Assembly: GCA_015272395.1 (NCBI GenBank)
Contig: JACYLQ010000020.1
Location: forward strand, 1-40,667
Source of the DNA: Calothrix sp. C42_A2020_038
GTDB lineage: Bacteria > Cyanobacteriota > Cyanobacteriia > Cyanobacteriales > Nostocaceae
Length of the DNA stretch: 40,667 nucleotides
Reading direction: 5' to 3'
Shown here: positions 34,195-40,667 of the stretch, one piece after another
Layout: each line of letters starts with the position of its first letter
Position numbering within the stretch: the first letter of the stretch is position 1
The notes under the pieces: generated by a model
Database searches by the model: none
What the model was told of the DNA's origin: nothing
Seen by the model: only the letters and a program-made list of their open reading frames with translations
Position numbers and translations under genes: made by a program

Positions 34195-34977
34195 ATGCAT
34201 ATTTTTAATCGTGTAAAATTTGTCACACCAGAGAGTGTTGAACTTGAATTTACTTTAGCTGGTATTGGTAGTCGAACTTTCGCCTTATTAGTCGATTACA
34301 TTGTTTTAGGCTTAGTGATATCACTTGTTTTAATTGCTTTTCTAACTGTTTCTTACCAAATAGAAACTTTTTGGGAGCAAATATTTGGTGATAAAGCCTA
34401 TACTTGGTTATTTGCAATAATGTTTCTGATCTTATTTAGTATTTACGCTGGTTATTTTGTATTTTTTGAAACGTTATGGCAAGGGCAAACACCAGGAAAA
34501 CGGTTGGCAAAAATTCGTGTTGTTCGTGATGATGGTAGGCCTGTTGGACTTCAACAAACAACTTTGCGCGCGTTGCTACGACCTTTTGATGAAATTTCAT
34601 TTATCGGCGCCTTGCTAATTATATTCAATCGTAAAGAAAAGCGTTTGGGTGATTTAGTCGCAGGTACAATCGTAATTCAAACTCAAACTGTAGCGATATC
34701 AGAAAAACAAAAACTAATTCTTTCGGAAGCTTCAAATTCAGTTTGCAGCCAAATATTAGAAACTGCTGATTTATCATCCATGCTTCCTGATGATTTTGCA
34801 GTTATCCGTGAATACTTAGTCAGACGCAATATTATGTCTAAACAAGCACGGGCACAATTAGCGAATGAGCTTACTCAACAAGTAAAATCAATCATTAAGT
34901 TAGATAATATACCTGAAGGGATTAATCCAGATACTTTTTTAGAGGCTATTTACCTTGCTTATCAACAAATGTACTAA
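34195..34977 (+). CDS. RDD family membrane protein
   Basis: 260 aa. The RDD domain is in the first 165 residues: FVTPESVELEFTLAGIGSRT with LLVDYIVLG (Arg and Asp-containing first helix), then GQTPGKRLAKIRVVRDDG and RALLRPFDEISFIGALLIIF with NRKEKRLGDLVAGT. The C-terminal 90 residues are a soluble, helical extension. RDD proteins are membrane proteins of unclear role, sometimes ion antiporters. AGAGGAA at about 34185 supports ATG 34195. Confidence 0.92.
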   Translation: MHIFNRVKFVTPESVELEFTLAGIGSRTFALLVDYIVLGLVISLVLIAFLTVSYQIETFWEQIFGDKAYTWLFAIMFLILFSIYAGYFVFFETLWQGQTPGKRLAKIRVVRDDGRPVGLQQTTLRALLRPFDEISFIGALLIIFNRKEKRLGDLVAGTIVIQTQTVAISEKQKLILSEASNSVCSQILETADLSSMLPDDFAVIREYLVRRNIMSKQARAQLANELTQQVKSIIKLDNIPEGINPDTFLEAIYLAYQQMY

Positions 34978-35028
34978 CAGCGATATTGGTTTTGGGATGT
35001 TGTGGAATAGGTCTCTTGCCTGAACACT

Positions 35029-35050
35029 GCACAGGCAGGAAAGCCTGTGC
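35029..35050. repeat. 8-6-8 inverted repeat between convergent genes
   Basis: GCACAGGC-AGGAAA-GCCTGTGC, followed by TACAAAA. It lies in the 115-base gap between the RDD gene and the HAD gene, both ending here. It resembles the repeats at 2941 and 24855 and may double as a terminator stem. Confidence 0.7.
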
Positions 35051-35092
35051 TACAAAATTATTTATACCAGCCAAAATTAATCACACAGACCA

Positions 35093-35896
35093 CTACAGTA
35101 AAGTTGTTATCTGTGCGGGAGTTAAATCTTCAACATTACAGAAAACTAGTTCGGCGCCAGAGTTTAGTAATAATTCAGCATAAGCTTCGCGTCTTGAAGG
35201 TGTTTTTTGAACATGAGGTGGTAGTACCCCAATACCCACCCAATTACGTTTTGGTTCTAGTTCTCTTGCTTTGATAACAGTGTACATATCAGCTACCGTA
35301 TCCCCTACATATATTACAGTTGTATTTACTTTACATTTACTACTAAATTTTTCTTCAAGGTGCTGGACTGCTGTAAATAAGCCAGTTGGATCTGGCTTAC
35401 CGGGTGCATCTTCCATTGCGACCAAAATTGGTAGCTTTAAGCCAAGACGCTTTTCCAAAACGTAAGTAGCAGACCCACGAGTGGCGCCACTAAAAAATCC
35501 CCACAAGATACCTGCTTTTGTAAGTTCTTCTAAATATCGTGGATGTACCAATAGTGGCTCATCACAAATATAACCATTCCAGTTGTTCGGGTCTGTACCT
35601 CGATAACGTGATTGAAAAAAAGTGACTATTGTTTGATAATCAAATTGAAGTTGATCGCGAGCTTCCCCTTGAGCTTCAAAGTATCTATATATAAACTCTT
35701 GTGACGCTTCCCAGTCATTGTTCCAAATACCTTCTGCTTTCAGTTGATCAATATCTACTGGTGTCGGTCGATACGCATAATTCGTAAAATATTCTACAGT
35801 ATCAGCTAATGCACGACGGTAAGAACCACCGACATCACGAATAACACCATCTATATCAAAAACAATAATTGCGTGTGTTGAGGATTGTTCGGTCAT
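35093..35896 (-). CDS. HAD superfamily phosphatase (TIGR01548-like)
   Basis: 267 aa. Motif I is IIVFDIDGVIRDVGGSYRRA at the N-terminus with the nucleophile Asp. Motif II is the Ser/Thr in GFFSGATRG, motif III the Lys in APGKPDP, and motif IV TTVIYVGDTVADM. It resembles the cyanobacterial/plant HAD-IA group TIGR01548, whose substrate is not settled. The start is ATG 35896. A single gene, convergent with the RDD gene. Confidence 0.9.
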   Translation of the reverse strand: MTEQSSTHAIIVFDIDGVIRDVGGSYRRALADTVEYFTNYAYRPTPVDIDQLKAEGIWNNDWEASQEFIYRYFEAQGEARDQLQFDYQTIVTFFQSRYRGTDPNNWNGYICDEPLLVHPRYLEELTKAGILWGFFSGATRGSATYVLEKRLGLKLPILVAMEDAPGKPDPTGLFTAVQHLEEKFSSKCKVNTTVIYVGDTVADMYTVIKARELEPKRNWVGIGVLPPHVQKTPSRREAYAELLLNSGAELVFCNVEDLTPAQITTLL

Positions 35897-36065
35897 GAGA
35901 AAAGAGGAAATTTAATCTTTGCTTATTGAATTCCTGGCGCCTATTTGCTCAGGTGGTAGATTATTGAGTTAAAATAGGCAATCGTCGGTACAATTAAGAG
36001 CTTACGCTCTTTTGTTGTTAGCCCGTTGTTAATAATAGTGCCCAGATAATGTCGCGGAGGTGTGA

Positions 36066-36365
36066 TTGTCCAAATTTATTCTAAAGATTCTCTGGCTGGA
36101 TGAGAATGTTGCTTTAGCAGTTGACCAAGTTGTCGGTAAAGGTACTAGTCCCTTGACCAGGTACTTCTTTTGGCCCAGAAATGATGCCTGGGAAGAACTA
36201 AAAAAAGAACTAGAGTTAAAACATTGGATTACAGATGTAGATAGAGTCGAGTTGCTCAACAAAGCTACAGAGGTAATTAACTACTGGCAAGAAGAAGGTA
36301 AAAACAGACCGATGAGCGAAGCTCAGTTGAAGTTTCCCGAAGTTACCTTTACTGGTAGTGCTTAG
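36066..36365 (+). CDS. ycf65: Ribosomal protein PSRP-3/Ycf65
   Basis: 99 aa, the length of cyanobacterial PSRP-3, a 30S ribosomal subunit protein shared with plastids. The family core is obvious: [20 protein letters not shown], then [20 protein letters not shown] and [20 protein letters not shown]. There is no ATG at the start: TTG 36066 is chosen because GGAGG (36056-36060) lies five bases upstream and the protein then begins [10 protein letters not shown]. The stop codon (36363-36365) overlaps the left arm of a long AT-rich hairpin. Confidence 0.95.
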   Translation: MSKFILKILWLDENVALAVDQVVGKGTSPLTRYFFWPRNDAWEELKKELELKHWITDVDRVELLNKATEVINYWQEEGKNRPMSEAQLKFPEVTFTGSA

Positions 36366-36414
36366 GATTTTAGATTTTAGATTATGGATTTTGGATAATA
36401 ATCTAAAATCCTAA
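36362..36414 (+). terminator. 15-bp AT-rich inverted repeat after PSRP-3
   Basis: TTAGGATTTTAGATT (36362-36376) and AATCTAAAATCCTAA (36400-36414) are perfect reverse complements with 23 bases between. The arm begins within the stop codon of PSRP-3. It may end transcription from both sides, although GC content is low and no long T-run follows; it also resembles dispersed ATTTTAGATT palindromes. Confidence 0.55.
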
Positions 36415-36512
36415 CTCTAGACTCGTGGGATGGTATATTGCCACTTACTGGTAATCGTCGGGTATGTGGCACCATAAGATACTCACACCTGATTTTAGAG
36501 TTGTTGCTGGCA

Positions 36513-38282
36513 TCATTGCCATAATTTGATTGTCTTATCTGTGCTTCCGCTAGCGATAATAGTATTACTGTTATTTGTTATGGCAATACAGGTAACTGAG
36601 TCTGTATGACCTGAAAGTGTGATTATTTCTTTTGTATCTTCGGTGTAATGCCAAAGTTTAATCGTTTTATCTTTACTTGCGCTGACTAATACATCTTCTG
36701 TGAATTTAAATGCAAGTGCTGTAATCGACCAGGAATGTCCCGAAAGTGTGGCAATTTCTCGACCTGTACTTGTATCCCATAGTTTGATACTATTGTCGTC
36801 ACTACCTGTTGCTAAAATTTTCCCATCTGGACTAAATGCTACACATGTAACTGCCCATGTATGACTAGAAAAGATGTAATGTAGAGTGCAGTCTAAATGG
36901 TTATTTTGAGATTGAGTTAATTTCCATAGGTAAGCTGTTTTATCAAAGCTGGCACTTGCTATTAATGAACCATCTTGGCTAAATGCCACTGCACTGACTT
37001 GTAGTTTGTGTCCAGTTAGAACACAGATTTCTTGACCTGTTGCTATATCCCAAAGTTTTACAGTTTTATCCCAGCTACCACTAGCGATAAGTTTGCTATC
37101 AGGGCTAAATGCTACTGATTTTACTGCGTGTTTGTGTCCCAATGTATGTATCTGTTCATAATTATCAAGATTCCATAGTTTCAGAGTTTTATCATCACTA
37201 CCTGTTGCAACTAACTTTCCGTCCGGACTAAATGCAACAGATTTTATAGATTGTAAGTGTCCGCGTAACGAATATAACACTTGTTTTGTTTCTAAATCCC
37301 ATATATACGCTGTTTTGTTTTCATGGGCACTGCCAAGAATTTTAGCACTAGGGTGCATAGCAACTGAATTTACTGCACTTGTTAAGTAGGAATTTAGTTT
37401 TAGAGTATATGAGTTAGAAATTTGATTAGGCGCCTGTATTTGTTGAGCATTTTCTTTTAGATGTATTGTTAAATTTGAACGTGAAATACCCATTGCTTGA
37501 ATAACTTCATCAACTGATTGAAAACGATATTTGATATCTTGGTTGACTAGTTTGTCAAGAATGTAGCTTAATCGTGTACTTATAGGAGATTGCAGATAAT
37601 GGCGCCAGACCCATTGGTTGTTAGAGGTATCAAATAAATGAAAGGGTGATATTTGGGTTAGTAGATGAATACAGGTTACACCTAAACTGTATAGGTCACT
37701 GCTAAATACAGGTTTACAGTTTAATTGTTCAGGAGCAATATATTCAGGACTTCCGCTAATTAAATTATTTCCAAAATAATTATCGGCGCCGACAATTTGA
37801 GCAGCAGCGAAATCAACGATGACGAATTGAGTAATCTCTTGATTTTTATATAGTATAATATTTTCTGGTTTAATATCACAATGAATAAGTTGATGGGTGT
37901 GCAGTACTTCTAAAATTGGTAAAACGTCTATTAAAAGCTTCCAAATCTGATTTTCGTCAAACGTCTGCTTTGATAGTAACTCTTTTAAATTGATACCATC
38001 AAAATACTCAAAGACTAAATAAAAATATTCAGATGTAGAAACATAACTGATCAATTTTGGAATATGCGTATAATTTTTTAGTTGTCTTAATATTTGTACC
38101 TTTTTCTCAACATTATCTAAAGTCGATAAATGTGAAGATATTCTTTGAACAATACAAGGAGTAAAAGGATACTCTCCTTCGTCTACCGCAAAAAAAGTTT
38201 GAGTATATTTCCCATCACTGATTAACTTAGTTAAACGATATGCTGGCTCTAAAAAAATAGGTAAAGTTATTTTATAACTCAT
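36513..38282 (-). CDS. Serine/threonine kinase-like protein with seven WD40 repeats
   Basis: 589 aa. Residues 1-270 have a Hanks-type kinase fold: catalytic loop HCDIKPENI (Asp137, Asn141) and APE in YIAPEQL (183-185). Three usual features are missing: the ATP-binding Lys is replaced in PCIVQRIS (Gln46 where VIKQF-type proteins have Lys), the helix C Glu appears lost (VEKKVQILRQL), and DFG is VDFAAAQ (Asp157-Phe158-Ala159). Residues about 296-589 are seven WD40 repeats, one full propeller, with GSDDKTLKLWN-type repeats. No membrane helix separates the halves. It may be a degenerate kinase with a sensing or scaffolding role. It stands alone. Confidence 0.9.
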   Translation of the reverse strand: MSYKITLPIFLEPAYRLTKLISDGKYTQTFFAVDEGEYPFTPCIVQRISSHLSTLDNVEKKVQILRQLKNYTHIPKLISYVSTSEYFYLVFEYFDGINLKELLSKQTFDENQIWKLLIDVLPILEVLHTHQLIHCDIKPENIILYKNQEITQFVIVDFAAAQIVGADNYFGNNLISGSPEYIAPEQLNCKPVFSSDLYSLGVTCIHLLTQISPFHLFDTSNNQWVWRHYLQSPISTRLSYILDKLVNQDIKYRFQSVDEVIQAMGISRSNLTIHLKENAQQIQAPNQISNSYTLKLNSYLTSAVNSVAMHPSAKILGSAHENKTAYIWDLETKQVLYSLRGHLQSIKSVAFSPDGKLVATGSDDKTLKLWNLDNYEQIHTLGHKHAVKSVAFSPDSKLIASGSWDKTVKLWDIATGQEICVLTGHKLQVSAVAFSQDGSLIASASFDKTAYLWKLTQSQNNHLDCTLHYIFSSHTWAVTCVAFSPDGKILATGSDDNSIKLWDTSTGREIATLSGHSWSITALAFKFTEDVLVSASKDKTIKLWHYTEDTKEIITLSGHTDSVTCIAITNNSNTIIASGSTDKTIKLWQ

Positions 38283-38594
38283 GTATGATAATCCTAAATT
38301 GTTTTTGAAAAATCTAGGTAATCGTTATGTAAGTATTGGCTACCTTACTTAAGTATTTCAAAAAGCAAACAGGAATCTTATAAGTTTTTGTAAAATAAAT
38401 TAAAATAATCAAAATAATAAAGTTAAGAGTCAAGACTTCAAAAATTTCAACAGTATGAACATTGTAATCGCAAAGTGTACTGTTGGTAAATAGGTAATGT
38501 CGAAGTTATGTAAGTAATAATTCTAAAAGCAAAGCAAGATGTAAATAATATTACAAAGACTCGAAAAATATTGGTAGTTAAATTAATCGTATAT
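38283..38594. other. AT-rich intergenic region upstream of the kinase-WD40 gene
   Basis: About 310 bases between the start of the minus-strand kinase gene and the left end of the IS remnant. No ORF, RNA or clear operator could be supported; it should hold the kinase promoter. Confidence 0.4.
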
Positions 38595-38737
38595 AGGGTT
38601 TGCTGAAAAAGAGGAAAAAACAGGCGCCATCAGATTATCAGACCAAAGAAATATATCCAGATGCAAGAGAAGAAGGTAAAATTACCTAAAATCCTTGCAT
38701 CTACGTGACTAGCACTCAAGTGTGCTTATTAGTAACC

Positions 38738-39469
38738 ATGTACCGAAAACAGGAGCAGCCTCCAATTCTACCTGAAAATTTTCAACTTCCATTTGAGGGG
38801 AAGCTAAGAGAAGATAATCGTTGGGTAATCATGGCTTCTTTAATGCCTTGGACAGAATTCGAGGACGAGTATTGTTCTTCTTTTTCTACAGAAATGGGGG
38901 CACCAGCAAAACCATTTCGGATGGCATTAGGGGCATTAATAATTAAAGAAAAATTAGGCATAAGTGATAGAGAAACAGTAGAACAAATTAAGGAAAATCC
39001 TTATCTACAATACTTTATAGGAATGTCATCTTATAGTAATGAAGCACCATTTGATGCATCGATGTTAGTTCATTTTAGGGAAAGGATTAGTGTAGAGCTA
39101 GTCAACAAAGTGAATCAAAAGACGGTAAAGAAGATGTTAGACGCTGCATCTTCAATTGATACTGAAAAAAAAACAGAACTATCAGAAAAAGAAATAAGTG
39201 AGCTAAAAAATCTTGGAAAGTTAGTATTAGATGCGACCTGTGCGCCAGCAGATATCAGTTATCCAACAGATTTAGGGCTATTAAATCAAGCCCGAAAACA
39301 TACAGAGCGAATAATAGATTTACTTTATGAAGAACTAAAGGGAACATTAGAGAAAAAACCAAGAACTTATAGAGAGAAAGCTAGAAAAGACTACCTAGAT
39401 GTAGCAAAGAAACGCCGTCCATCTCAAAATGAGAAAAGAAAATCGATAAAAAAACAACTTCAATATTAG
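38738..39469 (+). pseudogene. Truncated IS1182-family (IS5-like) transposase, N-terminal half
   Basis: 243 codons from ATG 38738 (MYRKQEQPP), against about 450-550 in the family. The N-terminal DUF772-type domain is intact: KPFRMALGALIIKEKLGISD, RETVEQIKENPYLQYFIGMS and MLVHFRERISVELVNKVNQK. The Asp of LVLDATCAPADISYP, the first catalytic acid, is present. Sequence stops in RKSIKKQLQY, where intact members continue (…KQLxYIKRN), followed by a stop codon that belongs to the joined sequence. The catalytic domain's remaining acids are missing, so it is inactive. Confidence 0.88.
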
Positions 39470-39743
39470 TAGTTTAGATTGTAATGCAAAAAAATTTGGA
39501 GAATCAGTTCGTAGTCATTGGGGTATTGAGAATTCATTACACTGGGTATTAGATGTAGGCTTGGGTGAAGATGATTCTCGGATTAGAAAAGATAATGCAC
39601 CGCAAAACTTTGCTGTTCTTCGTCATATTGCACTCAATCTCTTAGGTCAAGAAAAAACTAAAAAGCTTGGAATTAAAAATAAACAGTTTTTAGCTGCGAT
39701 GAACGATAGTTATCTTGCCCAAGTTTTAGAATTAACTTTGTAA
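39465..39743 (+). pseudogene. ISAs1-family transposase, C-terminal fragment
   Basis: An open frame from 39465 has no start codon of its own and reads ISSLDCNAKKFGESVRSHWG, then IENSLHWVLDVGLGEDDSRI and KDNAPQNFAVLRHIALNLL. The HWGIEN-LHWVLDV block with the last catalytic acid and the R-x-x-NAPxNFAVLR ending are characteristic of ISAs1 transposases. About 92 of some 370 codons remain. A stop codon ends the frame at 39743 (after LAQVLELTL). Confidence 0.85.
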
Positions 39744-40036
39744 GAAATAAAAATAGTTATACATTTTATTTGTAGTTTTTTAGATTACTATATCTATTCA
39801 AATCTTGCTGCTCAAAATTAATAATAATGTTGCTTTTTATACTAAAAATTCTGTTGGATTGATTATTTATCCCAAGTAGAGTTTTTGCGATCGCTCGAAT
39901 GGCGCAGATGCAGCGTAGCTGCATCTGGCTTGATTTTAAGATGCGTTCGCCCTGAGAGGAGAGGGGAGTAGGGTTAACGTTTAGCTTGACGTTTATCTAA
40001 TCTTCGTTGTTTGAGTTTTTCGTATTTTGGGTGTGT
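39744..40036. other. Intergenic region with a single HIP1 and a palindrome
   Basis: Holds the only GCGATCGC octamer in the window (39887-39894) and, ten bases on, a 10-3-10 inverted repeat CAGATGCAGC-GTA-GCTGCATCTG (39905-39927), resembling dispersed cyanobacterial repeats. The sequence looks unlike its surroundings and could be an insertion scar. No gene was seen. Confidence 0.5.
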
Positions 40037-40667
40037 CTAACAAATCGGGTTTGCAGTGATGGTAACTGTGTTAGCAAATGCGAAAGGAATACTCGCATTT
40101 GGTGCCACACCCAATGTAACAGCCAAAGAGTCCAACACTGACGATAATCCTAAATTGGAGAACGTCTGCGTGGCAACATTGTTGTTAATGACCTCTATGA
40201 ATTCATCGGGATTTTGAGAATTCGTCAGGCTATTTTTAATAAAGTCAGCAATTGGTAGAACGTCGCGGAACTGACTGTTATCTACTCCCGCTTTATAGTC
40301 TAGATTAACGGTGACGTTGCCTACACTTGACTGTGCTGGAATCAAAACATCTTTTAATTCAAACGAAACCAGTTGATCAGTTATACCATCAGGAGTGATT
40401 TTGACAGTATCGCTAAATGCGAAAGGAATGCTTGAATTTGGTGCTACATCCAGTTTCATCGATGCAGAGTCGAGGACGGATGAGAAATTAAAACTGTTAT
40501 TAAAAAACAGTGATGTGGCAACATTGTTGTTAATGACTTCTATGAATTCATCGGGATTATGAGAATTCGTCAGGCTATTTTTAATAAAGTCAGCAATTGG
40601 TAGAACGTCGATGAACTGACTGTTATCTACTCCCGCTTTATAGTCTAGATTAACGGTGACGTTGCCT
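40037..40667 (-). CDS. C-terminal part of a tandem-repeat protein, cut by the window end
   Basis: 209 codons are visible; the frame is open to the right edge, so the N-terminus is outside. An internal ATG at 40459 is not the true start, as the coding repeat continues upstream of it. The protein contains a tandem repeat of about 115 residues. Each unit has GNVTVNLDYKAGVDNSQF, DVLPIADFIKNSLTNS, NPDEFIEVINNNVAT and APNSSIPFAF, and the DNA copies are nearly identical at 345-bp spacing. The last unit is cut short at TVTITANPIC. The Asn/Ser/Val-rich, beta-type composition suggests an extracellular or surface protein, but no family is recognised. Confidence 0.75.
   Translation of the reverse strand, partial: GNVTVNLDYKAGVDNSQFIDVLPIADFIKNSLTNSHNPDEFIEVINNNVATSLFFNNSFNFSSVLDSASMKLDVAPNSSIPFAFSDTVKITPDGITDQLVSFELKDVLIPAQSSVGNVTVNLDYKAGVDNSQFRDVLPIADFIKNSLTNSQNPDEFIEVINNNVATQTFSNLGLSSVLDSLAVTLGVAPNASIPFAFANTVTITANPIC

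Larger units (their letters stand above)
38595..39743 (+). mobile_element. Composite remnant: IS1182-like 5' part joined to ISAs1-like 3' part
   Basis: The left border AGGGTTTGCTGAAAAAG (38595-38611) looks like an IS1182-type terminal repeat. A 9-bp pair, AGATGCAAG (38659-38667) and CTTGCATCT (38694-38702), lies in the leader. The IS1182-like transposase is cut off at about 39465 and continues directly into the last part of an ISAs1-like transposase. No right-hand IS1182 end is present. Both elements are defective here. Confidence 0.75.

Overview
The window looks like chromosomal DNA from a cyanobacterium, most likely filamentous. It is AT-rich, with long AT-rich spacers. It carries a PSRP-3/Ycf65 ribosomal protein, a UPF0284-type CobT, DUF2232 and DUF4112 proteins, a carotenoid oxygenase, an NB-ARC/WD40 protein, a kinase-WD40 fusion, and short dispersed palindromes of the kind common in these genomes. 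The usual cyanobacterial HIP1 octamer GCGATCGC occurs only once, whereas GGCGCC occurs about 42 times by hand count and may play a HIP-like part.

Layout. 1-390: structured DNA resembling an IS200/IS605 right end, then the leader of an exopolysaccharide tyrosine autokinase (391-2637). 3.0-4.1 kb: two small coiled-coil proteins. 4.4-6.9 kb: a minus-strand set of Crp/Fnr regulator, DUF2232 membrane protein and CobT-like enzyme. 7.6-11.7 kb: a very long protein with a C-terminal Hsp70/actin-like ATPase fold. 12-14.7 kb: sugar transferase, sugar ABC permease and glycosyltransferase, a loose surface-polysaccharide group. 14.9-18.7 kb: 5-formyltetrahydrofolate cyclo-ligase, carotenoid oxygenase and miaB. 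19.5-23.8 kb: a 1177-residue STAND protein (LuxR-like HTH, NB-ARC, 13 clear WD40 repeats plus one degenerate) overlapping by 8 bases a class I glutamine amidotransferase. 24-27.9 kb: a probable heme-oxygenase-fold enzyme, a PadR regulator with small partner and operator, D-Ala-D-Ala ligase and a membrane protein. 27.9-28.5 kb: a gene-free but highly structured stretch ending in a strong terminator. 28.8-36.4 kb: a coiled-coil protein, alpha/beta hydrolase, DUF4112 protein, SRPBCC protein, a GNAT fragment, a lipoprotein, a SpoIIM/RDD membrane group, a HAD phosphatase and PSRP-3. 36.5-38.3 kb: a kinase-WD40 fusion whose kinase half lacks several catalytic residues. 38.6-39.75 kb: two broken transposases of different families fused at one junction. 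40.04-40.67 kb: the end of a repeat protein that runs off the window.

Most genes are single units or two- to three-gene sets, and many neighbours are housekeeping genes without shared function. The best candidates for something undescribed are the translationally coupled STAND-WD40/amidotransferase pair, the structured intergenic region at 28.1-28.47 kb, the kinase-WD40 protein that looks like a pseudokinase, the coiled-coil/Hsp70-like protein, and the GGCGCC iteration. All functions are read from sequence motifs by eye; no database search was run.
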